A stretch of 64,000 nucleotides of DNA from Melanocharis versteri (lineage: Eukaryota; Chordata; Aves; Passeriformes; Melanocharitidae): the NCBI GenBank assembly GCA_013397845.1, contig VZTG01004593.1, forward strand, positions 534,761 to 598,760. The letters are read 5' to 3'. The notes under the pieces are model-generated. The model searched no databases. It worked only from the letters and a program-made list of their open reading frames with translations, and had not been told where the DNA came from. The translations under genes and the position numbers were made by a program. This document shows, piece after piece, positions 13,001-25,600 of the stretch. Numbering within the stretch: position 1 is the first letter of the stretch; every line of letters starts with the position of its first letter.

Positions 13001-13550
13001 TAAATGTTGTAGCAAGAGGTAAAGTTATGGTGATAACTGTATGGTCAGAAATTAATGCCTGCAGAGGAAGTTACCAAATGGGAAGCTACTGAGCACTTGT
13101 CATAGGCAGAAGTACAAAATAACTTAGATTGGAGGCTGGCAGTTATCACCGTCATCATAAAAAGATTATGTTGTTTGGGTGAGAAGAATGCCGGTGCATG
13201 ATATAGCTGAACCTTAGAAATATACAAGGTGTTATCTATAAAGGATGAATTGCTCTGTCTTTGAATTGCTCAGTGCTCTGAATATCTCAGCCTTCTTATC
13301 TAAAAATTAAGTTTGCAACCTTGCTTGGATGCCTTTTCCTTGAAAGGAAATGTTGCATGTGTAAGTTCCTGGAAAGCACTTAACACTGATAGTTTTACTA
13401 TCAAAATATTAGTGAATTTGTGGTCTTAGCCACATTCTGATCCTGGTTACTTTAAACTTGTGCACATTAAAATAATACAATTTTTAGTAACTCTAGGTCT
13501 GCAGTGTTTGCTGATGGCTGTTTTTTTTCTATAAACTGTTGTTTTGGCAG
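10091..13550 (+). other. Probable DCTD intron 1
   Basis: Noncoding sequence between the CpG island and the first visible coding exon. It ends in a T-rich polypyrimidine tract and the acceptor ttttggcag at 13542-13550. No other exon was recognised. I found no ATGAG followed by GT here that could supply the missing start exon. No repeat family was recognised. Confidence 0.55.
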
Positions 13551-13653
13551 CGAAGTGTCCTGCAGAAAAAGAGAGGATTATTTGGAATGGCCTGAATATT
13601 TTATGGCAGTAGCTTTTCTGTCAGCACAAAGAAGCAAGGATCCAAGCTCTCAG
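13551..13653 (+). CDS. DCTD: DCTD coding exon 2 (residues 3-36)
   Basis: The exon begins with the last base of a split serine codon, so the preceding exon must end in ATGAG (intron phase 2). It encodes [10 protein letters not shown] and then the conserved [19 protein letters not shown] segment of the deaminase N-terminus. The acceptor is ttttggcag and the donor is CAG|gtaagaa. The next intron is phase 0 and 1,324 bp long. Confidence 0.96.
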
Positions 13654-16600
13654 GTAAGAAGGCAACAAATAATAATAAGATAACCTAACCTGTATTGCAT
13701 ATCACATCAGATGTGCACATAGCACTTTCAGGGGTTTCTTAATAAAAGTTATTTCAGTGTATAGCTGTTCAGTTTTTAACATAGTCAGCACCTTCTGTTA
13801 CAGAAATTCTCTTATTAGGTCTGACCTCATGTGTATAATTCTGTGTACATTTGTAGCTTGGAGTTTTATAAATCATCTTTTCATCTGGAAGTTAAAATAA
13901 CACATGCATTTTGTCTCCTTTTTCCAGTAAATATAGTCACTTTTAGAGGAGGAAAAAACTGCTGGAAATTTTGGGTTGTCATTTTTTAAGACACAGCATT
14001 TTACAAGTTTCTTTTCCTCACCTGAGAGAGTATTTGTTTGTTTGTTATTGGGTTGAGGGGAGTTTTCTTCTAGTTTGTTTCCTCCCTCAGGATCCCCTTT
14101 TCCCTATGCTTCACTTTTCAAATGTTTCACATGCCTCTGCTCAATATTGTTCAATGTTGATTTCAGGTGATTGATACAGCTCCTGAAACATGCTGTTCTG
14201 CAGGATCCAGTCATCCTGTTAGACTTCCTTTGTGTGAAAAAAATCAGGGAGCAAGTCCCAGAAAAACAATCTGTTTGCTTACTTGTTGCCTTCTGTGCGT
14301 TATGGCACTTAGCTCTCTGAAGGTTATTCACCTGGGGCTGAAGTTTTGTTACCCAAGGGCTGGTTGAAAAACACCTTGTGTGAATTAAAATTAGTACTGT
14401 TGCCATTTCAATAAATAATACAGGCAGGAAACATGAAAAATGGGACGCTTCATCATTCTTTAAGAAGAGTCCCTTTGTAGACTTGGGTTGAAGTAATAAA
14501 GGGTGGGAGTTAAAAGGTTTGGAATTTTAGTGCAAAGGCTTGTGAGGCCTGCATAAGCCAACTCTTTTATTTCTGTTACATCTTTCATAACTATTCTTTT
14601 GCTCCTGTTGCTCATACTGCTGCTGGAAAAGCTAGTTTGGGGAGTTGAACTGACATGTTCACTGGGGTTCATTCAGTGCTGTTTCTGCTCCCTGAACTAG
14701 GTTCATTTCATAAGCAGACAAGGAACAGTGCTGGTAGGCTGGGATGGGAATGGCATGACCAAAGGGGTAGCAGAGTTACATCTGGCCATATTTATTTCAA
14801 AGCCCCACCAGTTAGGTACAATTGTTGCCTTGCTCACTAGATGGTGTGACCTAATGTATTAAGCGAAGCTTGTATCTCTTAAGTGAAAATTGTAGGACTG
14901 ACTATTCATGTCTCATCTTTGTAGTTGACACATTGTTTTGCATGCTGTTGATACTATATAAATCTGGTTTTATTTAGGTTGGTGCCTGCATTGTAAATTC
15001 AGAAAACAAGATTGTTGGAATCGGCTACAATGGGATGCCTAATGGTTGCAGCGATGATGTACTACCCTGGACAAGAACAGGAGCAAATAGACTAGACACA
15101 AAATATCCTTATGGTAAGGCTTCTTGTGGTTGACAAGTTAGACTTGTGATGTCCGTATCTGTGAAAGTTCAGCTGGTAAAGTATTGATCAGTTTTTCTTC
15201 CACTCACTTAATATCGCTAATGTGCCCATATGTGGTACACCAGGATAAAAATCACAGTCTTTTTGAAGGACCGACTTCCTGGTGAAATAGGTTCATAAAT
15301 ATTAGCCATTTTGGATTGGGTAGTGAAAGCTTGTAAATATAAAGCAGCTCATTAGCACACAGTTGCAGTGTGTGCAGATGATTGCTGCTTCTGTGTGTTC
15401 GTCTCCACAGAAATTACAGAGTGTGTATATGCAAAACAAGTAATTGGTTCTAAAATACGGGTATTAAAGTTGTAAACTCCAGTGGTTGTGGGAAATTTCC
15501 ATTTCAGGTGTTGATGGCATAGGTTATATATACTATGAAGAAGCTGAATACTTGTCTTGAAGTCTGTGTGCAGGGGGTCTACCCCTCCTCGGGTGAGGTG
15601 ACTTTCACTGTTTATTTCAGCCTCTGATTTGATTCACATTTACTAAATGGACAACAAGAATCAAGGATGGTTTCATGGTAAATGTGGTTGAGTGCTGCTT
15701 TGGATCTTGTCTTTGTATTTGCAGTCGGTGTAGTTTGGCCTTCTGTAAGTGTGCTTTGAAGGGCCCTCCGTGAAATTCGGTGGACCTATCAGCAGGGCTG
15801 TGCAGTTCCTCCTCTGGATCAGGTGTGGTTTACAGGAACCAGAGAGACTGGTCTGCCTCAGGCTGCATGCCGCAAGTGCTGTCTGCCATGCGTGGAAATG
15901 GGGTTGAGAGCTGCCTTGTGGCCTGCAATGGCTGATGCGGGGAAGAAGCCTTGGTTAGGACTGATAAGAGACTGTACAGTCCCCGTGCTTCCTCAAGTCC
16001 CCCTTCAGCTTTCTGTACCCACTCCGGCTCCTGCTGCACCTCTGTGTGTGACACCAGTGCAGCAGTTGCCACGGGCACAGGAAAAACAGGACCTTCTTCA
16101 TGCTGTGCTGCATCTCAGCCTGTCCTGAGCTCAGGAATGGCAGGGTGGAGAAGCACCAAAGAGAGAACAAGAGCCTTGAGATATTTTCCCTTCTCCCTGC
16201 AAGAATGGGAAAGCACCAGAGTTCACATTTTGCAGAGAAATCTGACTCTTTTCCAGTGACCAGTATTTATCTCTGCCTACTAATTCTGTTTCTTACTTGT
16301 AACTTTAACAATTGGTATGATAGAGAAATTAAACTTGCATGAGTTTTGACATAGCCTGAGTTCAGTCAGAGCTCTTTCTAAAAATCATTTTCTGGTTTTC
16401 TATAGCATTGAAGTGAAAGATGGTATGCGGTGGCTCAGCACATAATTCATCAGTTTGATATTTTTGACTTCTTAAAACCCCAGTACTTTGTCCTTGTTCA
16501 CTTCACCAATTTATTATAAAACCTCAAATGGTAACTCTTAAGCTGGAGACCATTTCATATTATTTTTTGTAAGAGGTGTATTCCCAATATAGGGCCAAAT

Positions 16601-19600
16601 TTGAAGTCTGCTCTAAACCGCTGGTTTTACGTATAGTGCTGTGACCATAATGGTACAGCTTAGTATGACTGCTCCTTATAGGGTGAGGAAACAAGTGTTA
16701 GCCCATCGATTAAATATAAAGCACTGAAAACAGAATATTGATTTTGGTTGAATCTTTATGCTGCTGTAAGGTCTCAGTTCTGAACTAAAATCAGTGTGGG
16801 TGGTCTCTGGCATCCTAGCATGTTCCAGGCACTCAAATCTAAGCTGACCAATTTAAACTAAAAGTGCTGTGAGGAATCTTTGTACAAGATGTGAGAAATT
16901 TTTTCTTTTTGTTAACTCTGACTGCAGAAGATGTGGAGCATGTGATGTTTAAAAAATGAGCCAACTAGTAGAAGCTTGGAGTGCTGAGTTGATTTCCGGG
17001 AGCTGGTCTAACTACTGCCCTTCCCCCCCATTATCTTAGTCTTCTCATTAAAAAAAATCACAACTTTGTAACACAAAGTGTCTGCTGTGATGAATAAACA
17101 ACCTATTTTGTAATTCACAGATCATTTAAACTCTAGCAATTTCTTATTAATCTTGATAGCACAGTTGACAGACCAGACAAGTATATATAAAAAAAAAGTC
17201 TTCTGCTTAAAAAAACTCTGTTAGATGCAGAGACACATAGAATTGCTGCTAAAATCTCATTAAACTGTCATTTTTCCTTTCTCCTTTTGCTAATCATCAC
17301 AGCATTTGTGTAAATTGAACTTTTTATCCTTGCATTTTCCTGACTGGCTTATTCAGAGACGGTACAATCTTACTGTGTGCTCCATTAGCTGATCATGGGA
17401 ATGATGGCACTTTCATCACTGCAGTGTAGCTTATTAGATGAAGCTGATGTTAATTGTGCATGTACCACCACACTAAGTCGGAAGATGTCTTCTGGAGCTA
17501 CTTCATGCATCTGCAGTGCTACAGAAAAGGTCTGGGGTTGGATCTGAGTGCTGACCACCTGGTCTTGGGTACTCTTGTGGGTTAGGTGTAAACGCTTAGC
17601 TCACTTCCCATCTGTTTTGCACCACTCTAACTAGCTTTCTCCAGAATAAAGCTTCAGTATTGCTCTTCCAGTGGTGCTCCAGAGGGCAGGGTGGAAAAAA
17701 AGACTGCAAGAAAACAGTCATCAGGTATAGGCTTATAATGCAGAGCCTGCTGAGATGGTATGCTTAACCCTCCTCCTCCCCTCAGGCCATACTGGCAGAT
17801 ATGCAACACATACTCTGTTTCATGCTCTGAAAATCCCTCTCTGGTGGGTTGCATAAAAGTCTTCTCACTTCTTTATGCACTTTGAACTGGGAGGTACAAA
17901 ATAACCATGGTCTCATGGGACTCTAGAAATGTGGAGCTTGGGGAAGCCCAGGGCCAAGGGTGGTGTATTGCTGATGGAGCCCTAAGATGAACAGTCTGTG
18001 CCAGCTGGCCTCAGGGCCAGGGGTCAGTCCCTGGCCCTGTCTGTGTTTAGCAGCACAGACATAGAGGATTGGACCCAGAGGCGATCTTTGCTGAAGGGTG
18101 TTAGGTGGTCCTATAACAATTTTATTGAGCTCCAGCAGACCTGATGGATGCATTGACCCCACAGCTCTGACCAGAATCACTGTTTCATGGCGAAAAATCT
18201 TCCAATTTCCACCCTAAATTTGTCTGTGGTTAATTTATAGGTTCTTGTGTGTGCCAGCATTGTTCTTTTAGCTTTTCTTATTCACTGTGGTTAACCCTTC
18301 CTCCTTCCCTGTGCACTTACTGATAACAGTTACCTTTTGAACTCGTGTTGTGAGGTTAAACAAGTCCTGTCACTCTTGAATTTTGCTATATCTTGAAACC
18401 TGTTGGTTTGAAATTCACCACTGTCTCTGTTACCTATCTGCTGCAATACATTGTGTGTATCTATCTCACACCCTCAGGAGTGGGTTCTGCTCGGCTCACT
18501 GTTAGGGGTAGGGTTGTGCTTGGTTAAGAAATCCAGGTGTAACCTGAGCTGCTACTGGGAGAAGGCATCAAAATGGGGTAGGTAATGTTCACCTTTCCTT
18601 AGAGGATGCAGACATTTGCAAGGCATTTGGATATTACAGGAATAGTGATGTGGATCACCTGTATTGATACTGTGCATTCTTTAGGAGACTCTTGAAGTGG
18701 ACAAAGGCTCTTCTTTCTAGTTGTAGTGTATATTTGAACAGTATAGCCTTATTTTGTCAGAAAGCACAGAGTGTTTTGCAGAGTGCCATTTTTTACAGCA
18801 CAAAATCAGGATTTTGTTGTTATGTTGGAACTGGCTCCAGGCTGCCAGTCAGTGAGAGCAGCAGGGATGTGTCTGTGCACATGAGGGAAATGGAAGGCCA
18901 GTTTTACTAAAATGTTATTAAAAGCTCTTCCTGAAGCATTGTGTTCAGTACTATGTGCAGCAGCTTCTTAATAATTAGGCAAAATTCTGTTTTTCAGAGT
19001 CAAAAGTGTGCCCTTTGCTTCTGTTAGATGAATCTGAGGGTTTGTTGATGCTCAGTTTCCTCTCACCAATCATTTAAAATACTACATTTTCCTCCTATTA
19101 ATGCAGATCTTCCTACTAATTCTAGTTGCTGTGCTCCTGTTATGCCCTCTGTCTCCACTGTAATCTAAGAACATCCATTTGACAACCAGTCTCTAATTAA
19201 GAGTTTTAAATTAAAATGACTGGCAAATTTAGAAACCTCTGAGCAATACTGAAAATATCGAGTAACTATGCTTACAAATATTTATACAGGTTCAGATATG
19301 ATAAAATATGTGCTGTGGCAAAAAGTATGCTCTAATTGAACAGTACCTGCTGTGTAAAATGAAACAAACTGTTATCAGCATTTCCTTGTGTTAGGATTAT
19401 GAGTTTTTTGTCATTTTTTCAAAAAAATGAACACTCAACAATATTCAGGCAAATGTTAGTTTTATAGAAGCTGTTATTTTGACAGCACAAAATTTGATAA
19501 GGCATTCCAAAGAAGTGTGATGCTCTCTCTCCAATTGGCAGTGCAAAGATGAGGCTTCATCTGGGAAGGGGATCTACAGGAGATGGTCTCCACTTGCAGC

Positions 19601-22600
19601 CACTCACTCTTGTCCTGCAGGGATTTTTGTCCAATTCTGGTGTCATACATCACATCTGTAGAAAGTTTGGAGATTTAGAAACAACTATTGCTCTTGTTCC
19701 ACTTGCCCACTAAGAAATGCCTCTGTGTTCTGCTAGGAGTAGAACCAGCTCGGAGCAGGATGGGAGAAACTGTGAAATAGGGCAGGTTACCTAATGCTGC
19801 TCAAGTTTTGAGAGGGGCTTCTCTGGTCTGACCCAACAAGTTTTGTGATGTTCATCAATGGGCTGAGTGGTTCCCATCTTCACTTCCCAGTTCTCATGAT
19901 TCATGGAAGAAAGCAGTGAGGCTGGGGTTCCGTTTTTCTTGCTGCAGTCTGAAGAGGCTAGGACTCCCAACAAATCTGCTGCTATCCTTGCCTCTGTGCC
20001 CTGACCACAGCAGCTGCTCTTCTCCAGCACACAGAGTGAGAGAGAGAGCAGCAGGAAGGGCTGAGGGCAGTGCCAGCCCAGCATCAGTGTCCTGCCTGCC
20101 CTTAATGCAGTGACCAGCAACCATCCCTATGCTTTCCAAAAGGTTGAAAAAAAATAGATGTCATTCTACAAATCCCAGATCCATCAACCACTGTCCCCAG
20201 TGGTTGTCTCTCTGGACTCCATTCCTTAAATTAGCGTTTTGATACCTTTTGTGATTCTTGCTGTGTTCAGTGTCAGAGTTCCAGCAAGTAAAGGATAACA
20301 AAATTCCTAGTCTGGCTCAATTAGTAATTAATAGCATTAAAAAGTCGTTCTCCCTAGCCCTTCTTCTGATTGCTTCTTTAAAGGGTGTTTAAAGTTATGG
20401 TGGTCCTTAGCATCCTCTTCACCAAGCATGTAAGCCTTTAAACAGTAATAAACACTTTGACTAGTCCTGTGGTTCTTATAAAATTGCTAGTCAGAACACG
20501 TTTGGTATGTGGGAAGAGTACTTCTGACTGCAACCCACCGGGAACATGCTCATGTTAAGTGTTCAATCCTGAAAAATTACCATTTATAGGGTAAGCAGGG
20601 GTCTCTTATTTACAGGTGAGCTTAAGGATGAGTACTACCTCAGCTATGCAACACAAACCAGCATGCCATGAGAAGAGATAGAAACACTAGCAATTAATAC
20701 CACCAGTAATGAAGCAGTCATTCATCGGCTTTTTTCCTTTTTTTCCCCCCTCTCATGAACATAGTAGCAGGTGGTGGGAATGTCAGAGCACATGCTTAGC
20801 TTCTCATTGCATGGTTATTTCTTCAGCTAATGAAGCCTTTTGAGAATACTTTTCAAGCTACTTTTCCAGAATGGAAACCAGAGTTGTGGACTTGATATTA
20901 TGTTGGCTATATATGAATATTTTTTAAAAAAAACCAAAGCTCTGGAGCCTCTCATAGGGTATTGTAAAAATTCTTAGTTTTACTAGTCTGCTTAAAGATA
21001 CAGTTTTCAGAAAACTGTGCACCTGTGAAAGGTTATTTTAAGTTAGCTTCTTCAAACTATTAGCAGGAGCTCTTAACAGCTTAGAAAACTTCATAAGACC
21101 CCAAATATAAACTAGTTAGTCATTAACAAGAGGGATTTTGGACTTCTGGATTTGTTTTCTGTCTCCCAATCTTTCTGGGCAGGTCTGTAAGAAAAATCTG
21201 GGGATAATAGACCTATCTTAGTCAATGCCTATCTGTCAGAGAGAGGTGAATATGAGTAAGAGGGAATTAAGAGTGATGGGACAAAGCCTAAAAATACTTG
21301 TCTGATGCCAGTATCTTCTTAAGAACCATCTGGCAAAATATCCCTTTATAAGTAGCAGGTGTCTAGGGAGATGTATAAAACAAAGACACATGTAATGATA
21401 GTTCCCCAGGATATACTTTCAAATCACAGCAACTGAGACAAAATGGTTTGGTATTTAATAGCCCAGTAGACTAAAAGAAGTAATACTGGATGGAAAATGA
21501 TGACTTCTGGAATCAGTGCAAGGTTCTGGTCCTGTACTACTTTCTGCAGTAAGTGCAGTAAGAAATACTTGCTTAGGTGCATGAAAAACATACCTCGTTT
21601 TCTATTTGAAATTAAAACCTGCTGGGTTTGTTGGAGACTTAAGTACTTTTTGTCTTGGGATGATTAGTCTCTGCTTCTTATAGCTGTCTCTGTGTCTTCT
21701 GTCCACATGGGATAGTTGTAATTTTTCTTAGCTTCAGATTAGGCAGTGGGAAGATGGTCAGGAGGCAAAATTTATGGTTTTCCCTCGCTCCGGCTGATTG
21801 TCTTCTGTAAGTTGTTTTTGGCCTGATCTTGTTTTTGCTTGGGTAGAGGTTTGTTGTTGAAAGTTTGTAGAAGTCTGCCAAAAGAACCTTTTTCTCTCAT
21901 TAGTGCAGGAAGGAAACTTGTTGCAGTACTAATAGTGAAACTTGTCTGGTTTTAAGGCTGAAGATTTCTGAGTTTTAGTGAAGGAAAAATATTTACTGAA
22001 GGAATTAGTTTTATTTCTTTTTTAGTTTTGGGAGCCTTTGAAAACATCCTTCTCTCTGGATGCCTTCCATATTTATACTGCTGCCTAGAATATAAATATA
22101 TTGTTCAAAGAAACTTAAAAGTGATGTTTCTGTCCTGTTGAAATAACCCCTAGTTCCAGTTGTGGAAATAATGTCACTCTTTAGCTTAATCCTCCGTAAC
22201 CCCAGAAAAATAATTCTCTGACTATTTATTGTAAAGGCTTTTTAAGATTGGTGCAACTTAGTAATATACTTGGAGTTCAACATATTTTCTGAATTTTCTA
22301 AATGTATACGTTTATATGACTGCATCTCTCATACACTTAATGGCATATGTTTAAAATACAGTGTGACCTAATAACAGTTGCAATAGAAACAGTAATAATA
22401 GTAAAAGAAGCTTTAATGTGATGGTTCTTGGCTCTTGGTTGTTTTTTTTCTTTTTCAATTTCCTATTTTTTGTGTTGGTTTCTGGCTTTACTGGTTATGA
22501 GAAGGTATGTGGACAGCATAACGTGGGCATGGTAGAAGCCAATACAGAGCTTTCTTTTGCAAGTGTTTGGTCCTTTGTGACCTGTCTGCATGGGAAAGTT

Positions 22601-25600
22601 TGTGTGCTGTAAGTTTGTTGTGCATTAGCTGTTATATAGAAAATTCCATGTAGACATTTAGCGCATACGGAAAACATTTCCATTCAGCAATGATTCCTGC
22701 GTGTTGAAGGTACTGCACTCAGTTATTTGTGTGGTGAGATCATTCACACAGAGGTCAGCATACAGCGCCAAGTTTACTATGAAGTTGTGCTGTGAAACTT
22801 GGTCTGTTTTAATTTTCACATGGGCGCAAGGGAGAAGAAAATGACTTTTAAAAAAAATCTGTTCTTCAAAACAAGCAGTGGAAAAACTCTTAATGTTGTC
22901 TGCACATGCAGGTCTCTAAATGATCTCAAACCCACACCACACTTCAGCATCTGTTTAAGAAGTCAGGGCAGCAGGCAGTTTCTTGGTAGGTATATAAATT
23001 ATGCAACTTGCTGTTATTCCTAGGAGTAAACAGGAAGTTCTTGCAGAGATCCTAATGTTTTTTTCAGAGCTTCGTTGTGGAGGACACAGAAGCTGCGCCC
23101 TTCTCAGCTGTGTTAGTAACACATTAGATAATCTGCTGATGTGTACCTTATAAACACTGAAACCCTCAGGTGCCGTCAGTCCAGGAAGAGCTATGGTGTT
23201 ATGGTGGAATTAGGCAGGATGGTCCGTTGCTACCTGGCCTATCTCTAATCCATGGAGAAAAGGACTTTGTTTTCCTGCTTGGGAAGTGTGGCACCGTTTA
23301 ATGAGCAGTAAAGTCACTTCAATATTAAAGCTGGACGTTTTTATGGCCGAGTGTGTCTTGTGCATTCTGGGGGTGGGAGAATCCTGCAGCAGCGCTGAGC
23401 CGCTCTGAGCCCAGAGGACAGAGCTGCTCAGTTTTACTTGGCGATTCTGCAGCCTTTGAGAGCGCACAGCGCGCTCTTACAACCATAAGACCGTTCCTAT
23501 CTGTGCCTGTAAACACATAAATGAGCTGTTTTATACTGGCAATTAGATACTCCAGAGAGTTGTGAAGCTGTGAGATATTGCTTCACTAAGGGTGGTTGCA
23601 ATGGCTTGGCCCACAGCCTACGGCTTTGTTGCCTGCAATAGGTGTTAGCAAATGGCAGTGCTAATGCACTTAATGATATCATTACTAATCGGCAGCCTGG
23701 TCAGAACAATTGACCTTCATTGATCTTGGTATTTCTGCTTTTATTTCTTTCTCTGCCCTTTATGATAAGCTGTGCAAGCTATTTGCCTTTGAAAATATGT
23801 AAGCAGTTATATTGTAACACTTCAATTTTAGTTTGACCGATTTATTTTAATGATCAGTATTATGAATTATTTCTTCCCTTGTTTAATCAGTGTGCCATGC
23901 AGAATTGAATGCCATCATGAACAAAAACTCAGCTGATGTGAAAGGCTGCAGCATGTATGTTGCCTTATTTCCATGTAATGAATGTGCAAAGCTCATCATC
24001 CAGGCAGGTAAGCAGTAGTGCCAGCTTGCTTTTTTCAGGGTTGCAGTGCTGCCTGCTCATTGGTATCTTATAATAGATGTATTTGATGTTAAATTGCTGA
24101 TGTTAGATCTAAATTAATTGCACTGTCAACCTCATAAGATGCTACTTGTGGGGGTTTTTTGCATCTGAATGGTGCCAAATTTTTCCAGTGCTAATTGCAT
24201 CTACTGTGATTCTAAACGTGCTTCTAATTTAGGTTTGTAACTTCTTAGACCAGGAGCTGCCAAAGAACAACACAGGCTTTGCATGTAATTACTGTCAATT
24301 TTACTGTGCTCTGGCACATTGGATAGAGTAGGGCAGAAAGAAATAAACTTCTGCATGACAAAAGGTCTGTTGGGAGTATATACATGAAATTTTAATTTGA
24401 ATGTGATGCATGGTAGATATTTGAAGATTTTAAAATATCTTTGCTCATAAATATCATAAGATTTCTATGATCCTACTTTAATTATGTCTTTCATTACAAT
24501 TATTATAAATCTGTGCCACTGCAGAAAGTGTGCTGGCCTAAATGTGTCTCCTTTTTTTGAGATTAGGCAGTATCTGCAGCAGGCTTCAGTTCTGTAAAAA
24601 TCTCTGCTTAAAGTAGCATATATTTTGCTCACTGAGTGAAGTCATGCAGTCCCAGCATGGATTGCTGTTCTGGGGAGTGTCTCTCACTACTAATGGCCAC
24701 AGGAATTTAGGAAGAAAGCAGCAAACAGAATGCTTCTTTATTTTGGTTGAGTATGGCTTGAAATCAAGAGGGATGAAGAGGGAGAGATGATGGTATTCTG
24801 CATTTGTGCTTCATACAATTCTCTTACTTACAAAATCAAAATCAAATGGTCTTCAAGGTAGATTGGCTGCTTATTCTCAATGTAGTCACTCATCCTTTTC
24901 CTTATGCACTTAGGTCAGCACTAAATTGCAATGTATTGATATTCATGCTGTCTGGCAAACACAGGAAGATGTTGATCAGCTGTGAAACGCCTGTGAATTC
25001 TCATTTGAAGCCTTTATATTTCTCCTCTGCCTGAGTAATTTAGGCAGAGATCATTCAGCAATTTTACACAGCATACATTTGTGAGTAGAGGTGTACCAAG
25101 GAGTTGTAGAGCATGTGGATGAATGCTGCCTCCTCTTATTTTGTGCACCAGACATTACTATTTCTTTTCAGTGTAATTCTAACATTTTTTCTATGCGATT
25201 TCTTCAGGCATAAAGGAAGTTATTTTCATGTCTGACAAGTATCATGACACTACAGAAATGACAGCTGCACGGCGGATGTTTGATTTGGCAGGTATTATAT
25301 ATAGGTGAGAGAATTAACTTTATTTTTACTCTGGAATGGAAGGGGGGGTGTGAAAGAGACCAACATTAGGGCAAATGTTTTTCTTCTTTGAGTCAAGTAG
25401 CATTTTATTACTCTGTAGTGTTTGTACGTGGCTTGCTCTGTAGAAGAACTGGGTTGACAGACTGTTGCACCATTCTTTTGTCTTGTGTGTGGTTAAAGTT
25501 CAGTTTTGTAACGTTTGTATGAGAAAATGGTCCTTGACTCATTTTGTTCTGGAATGCAAGTGAAATTGCAAAGGGGATGGTTATTTGTTACATTGTACTC

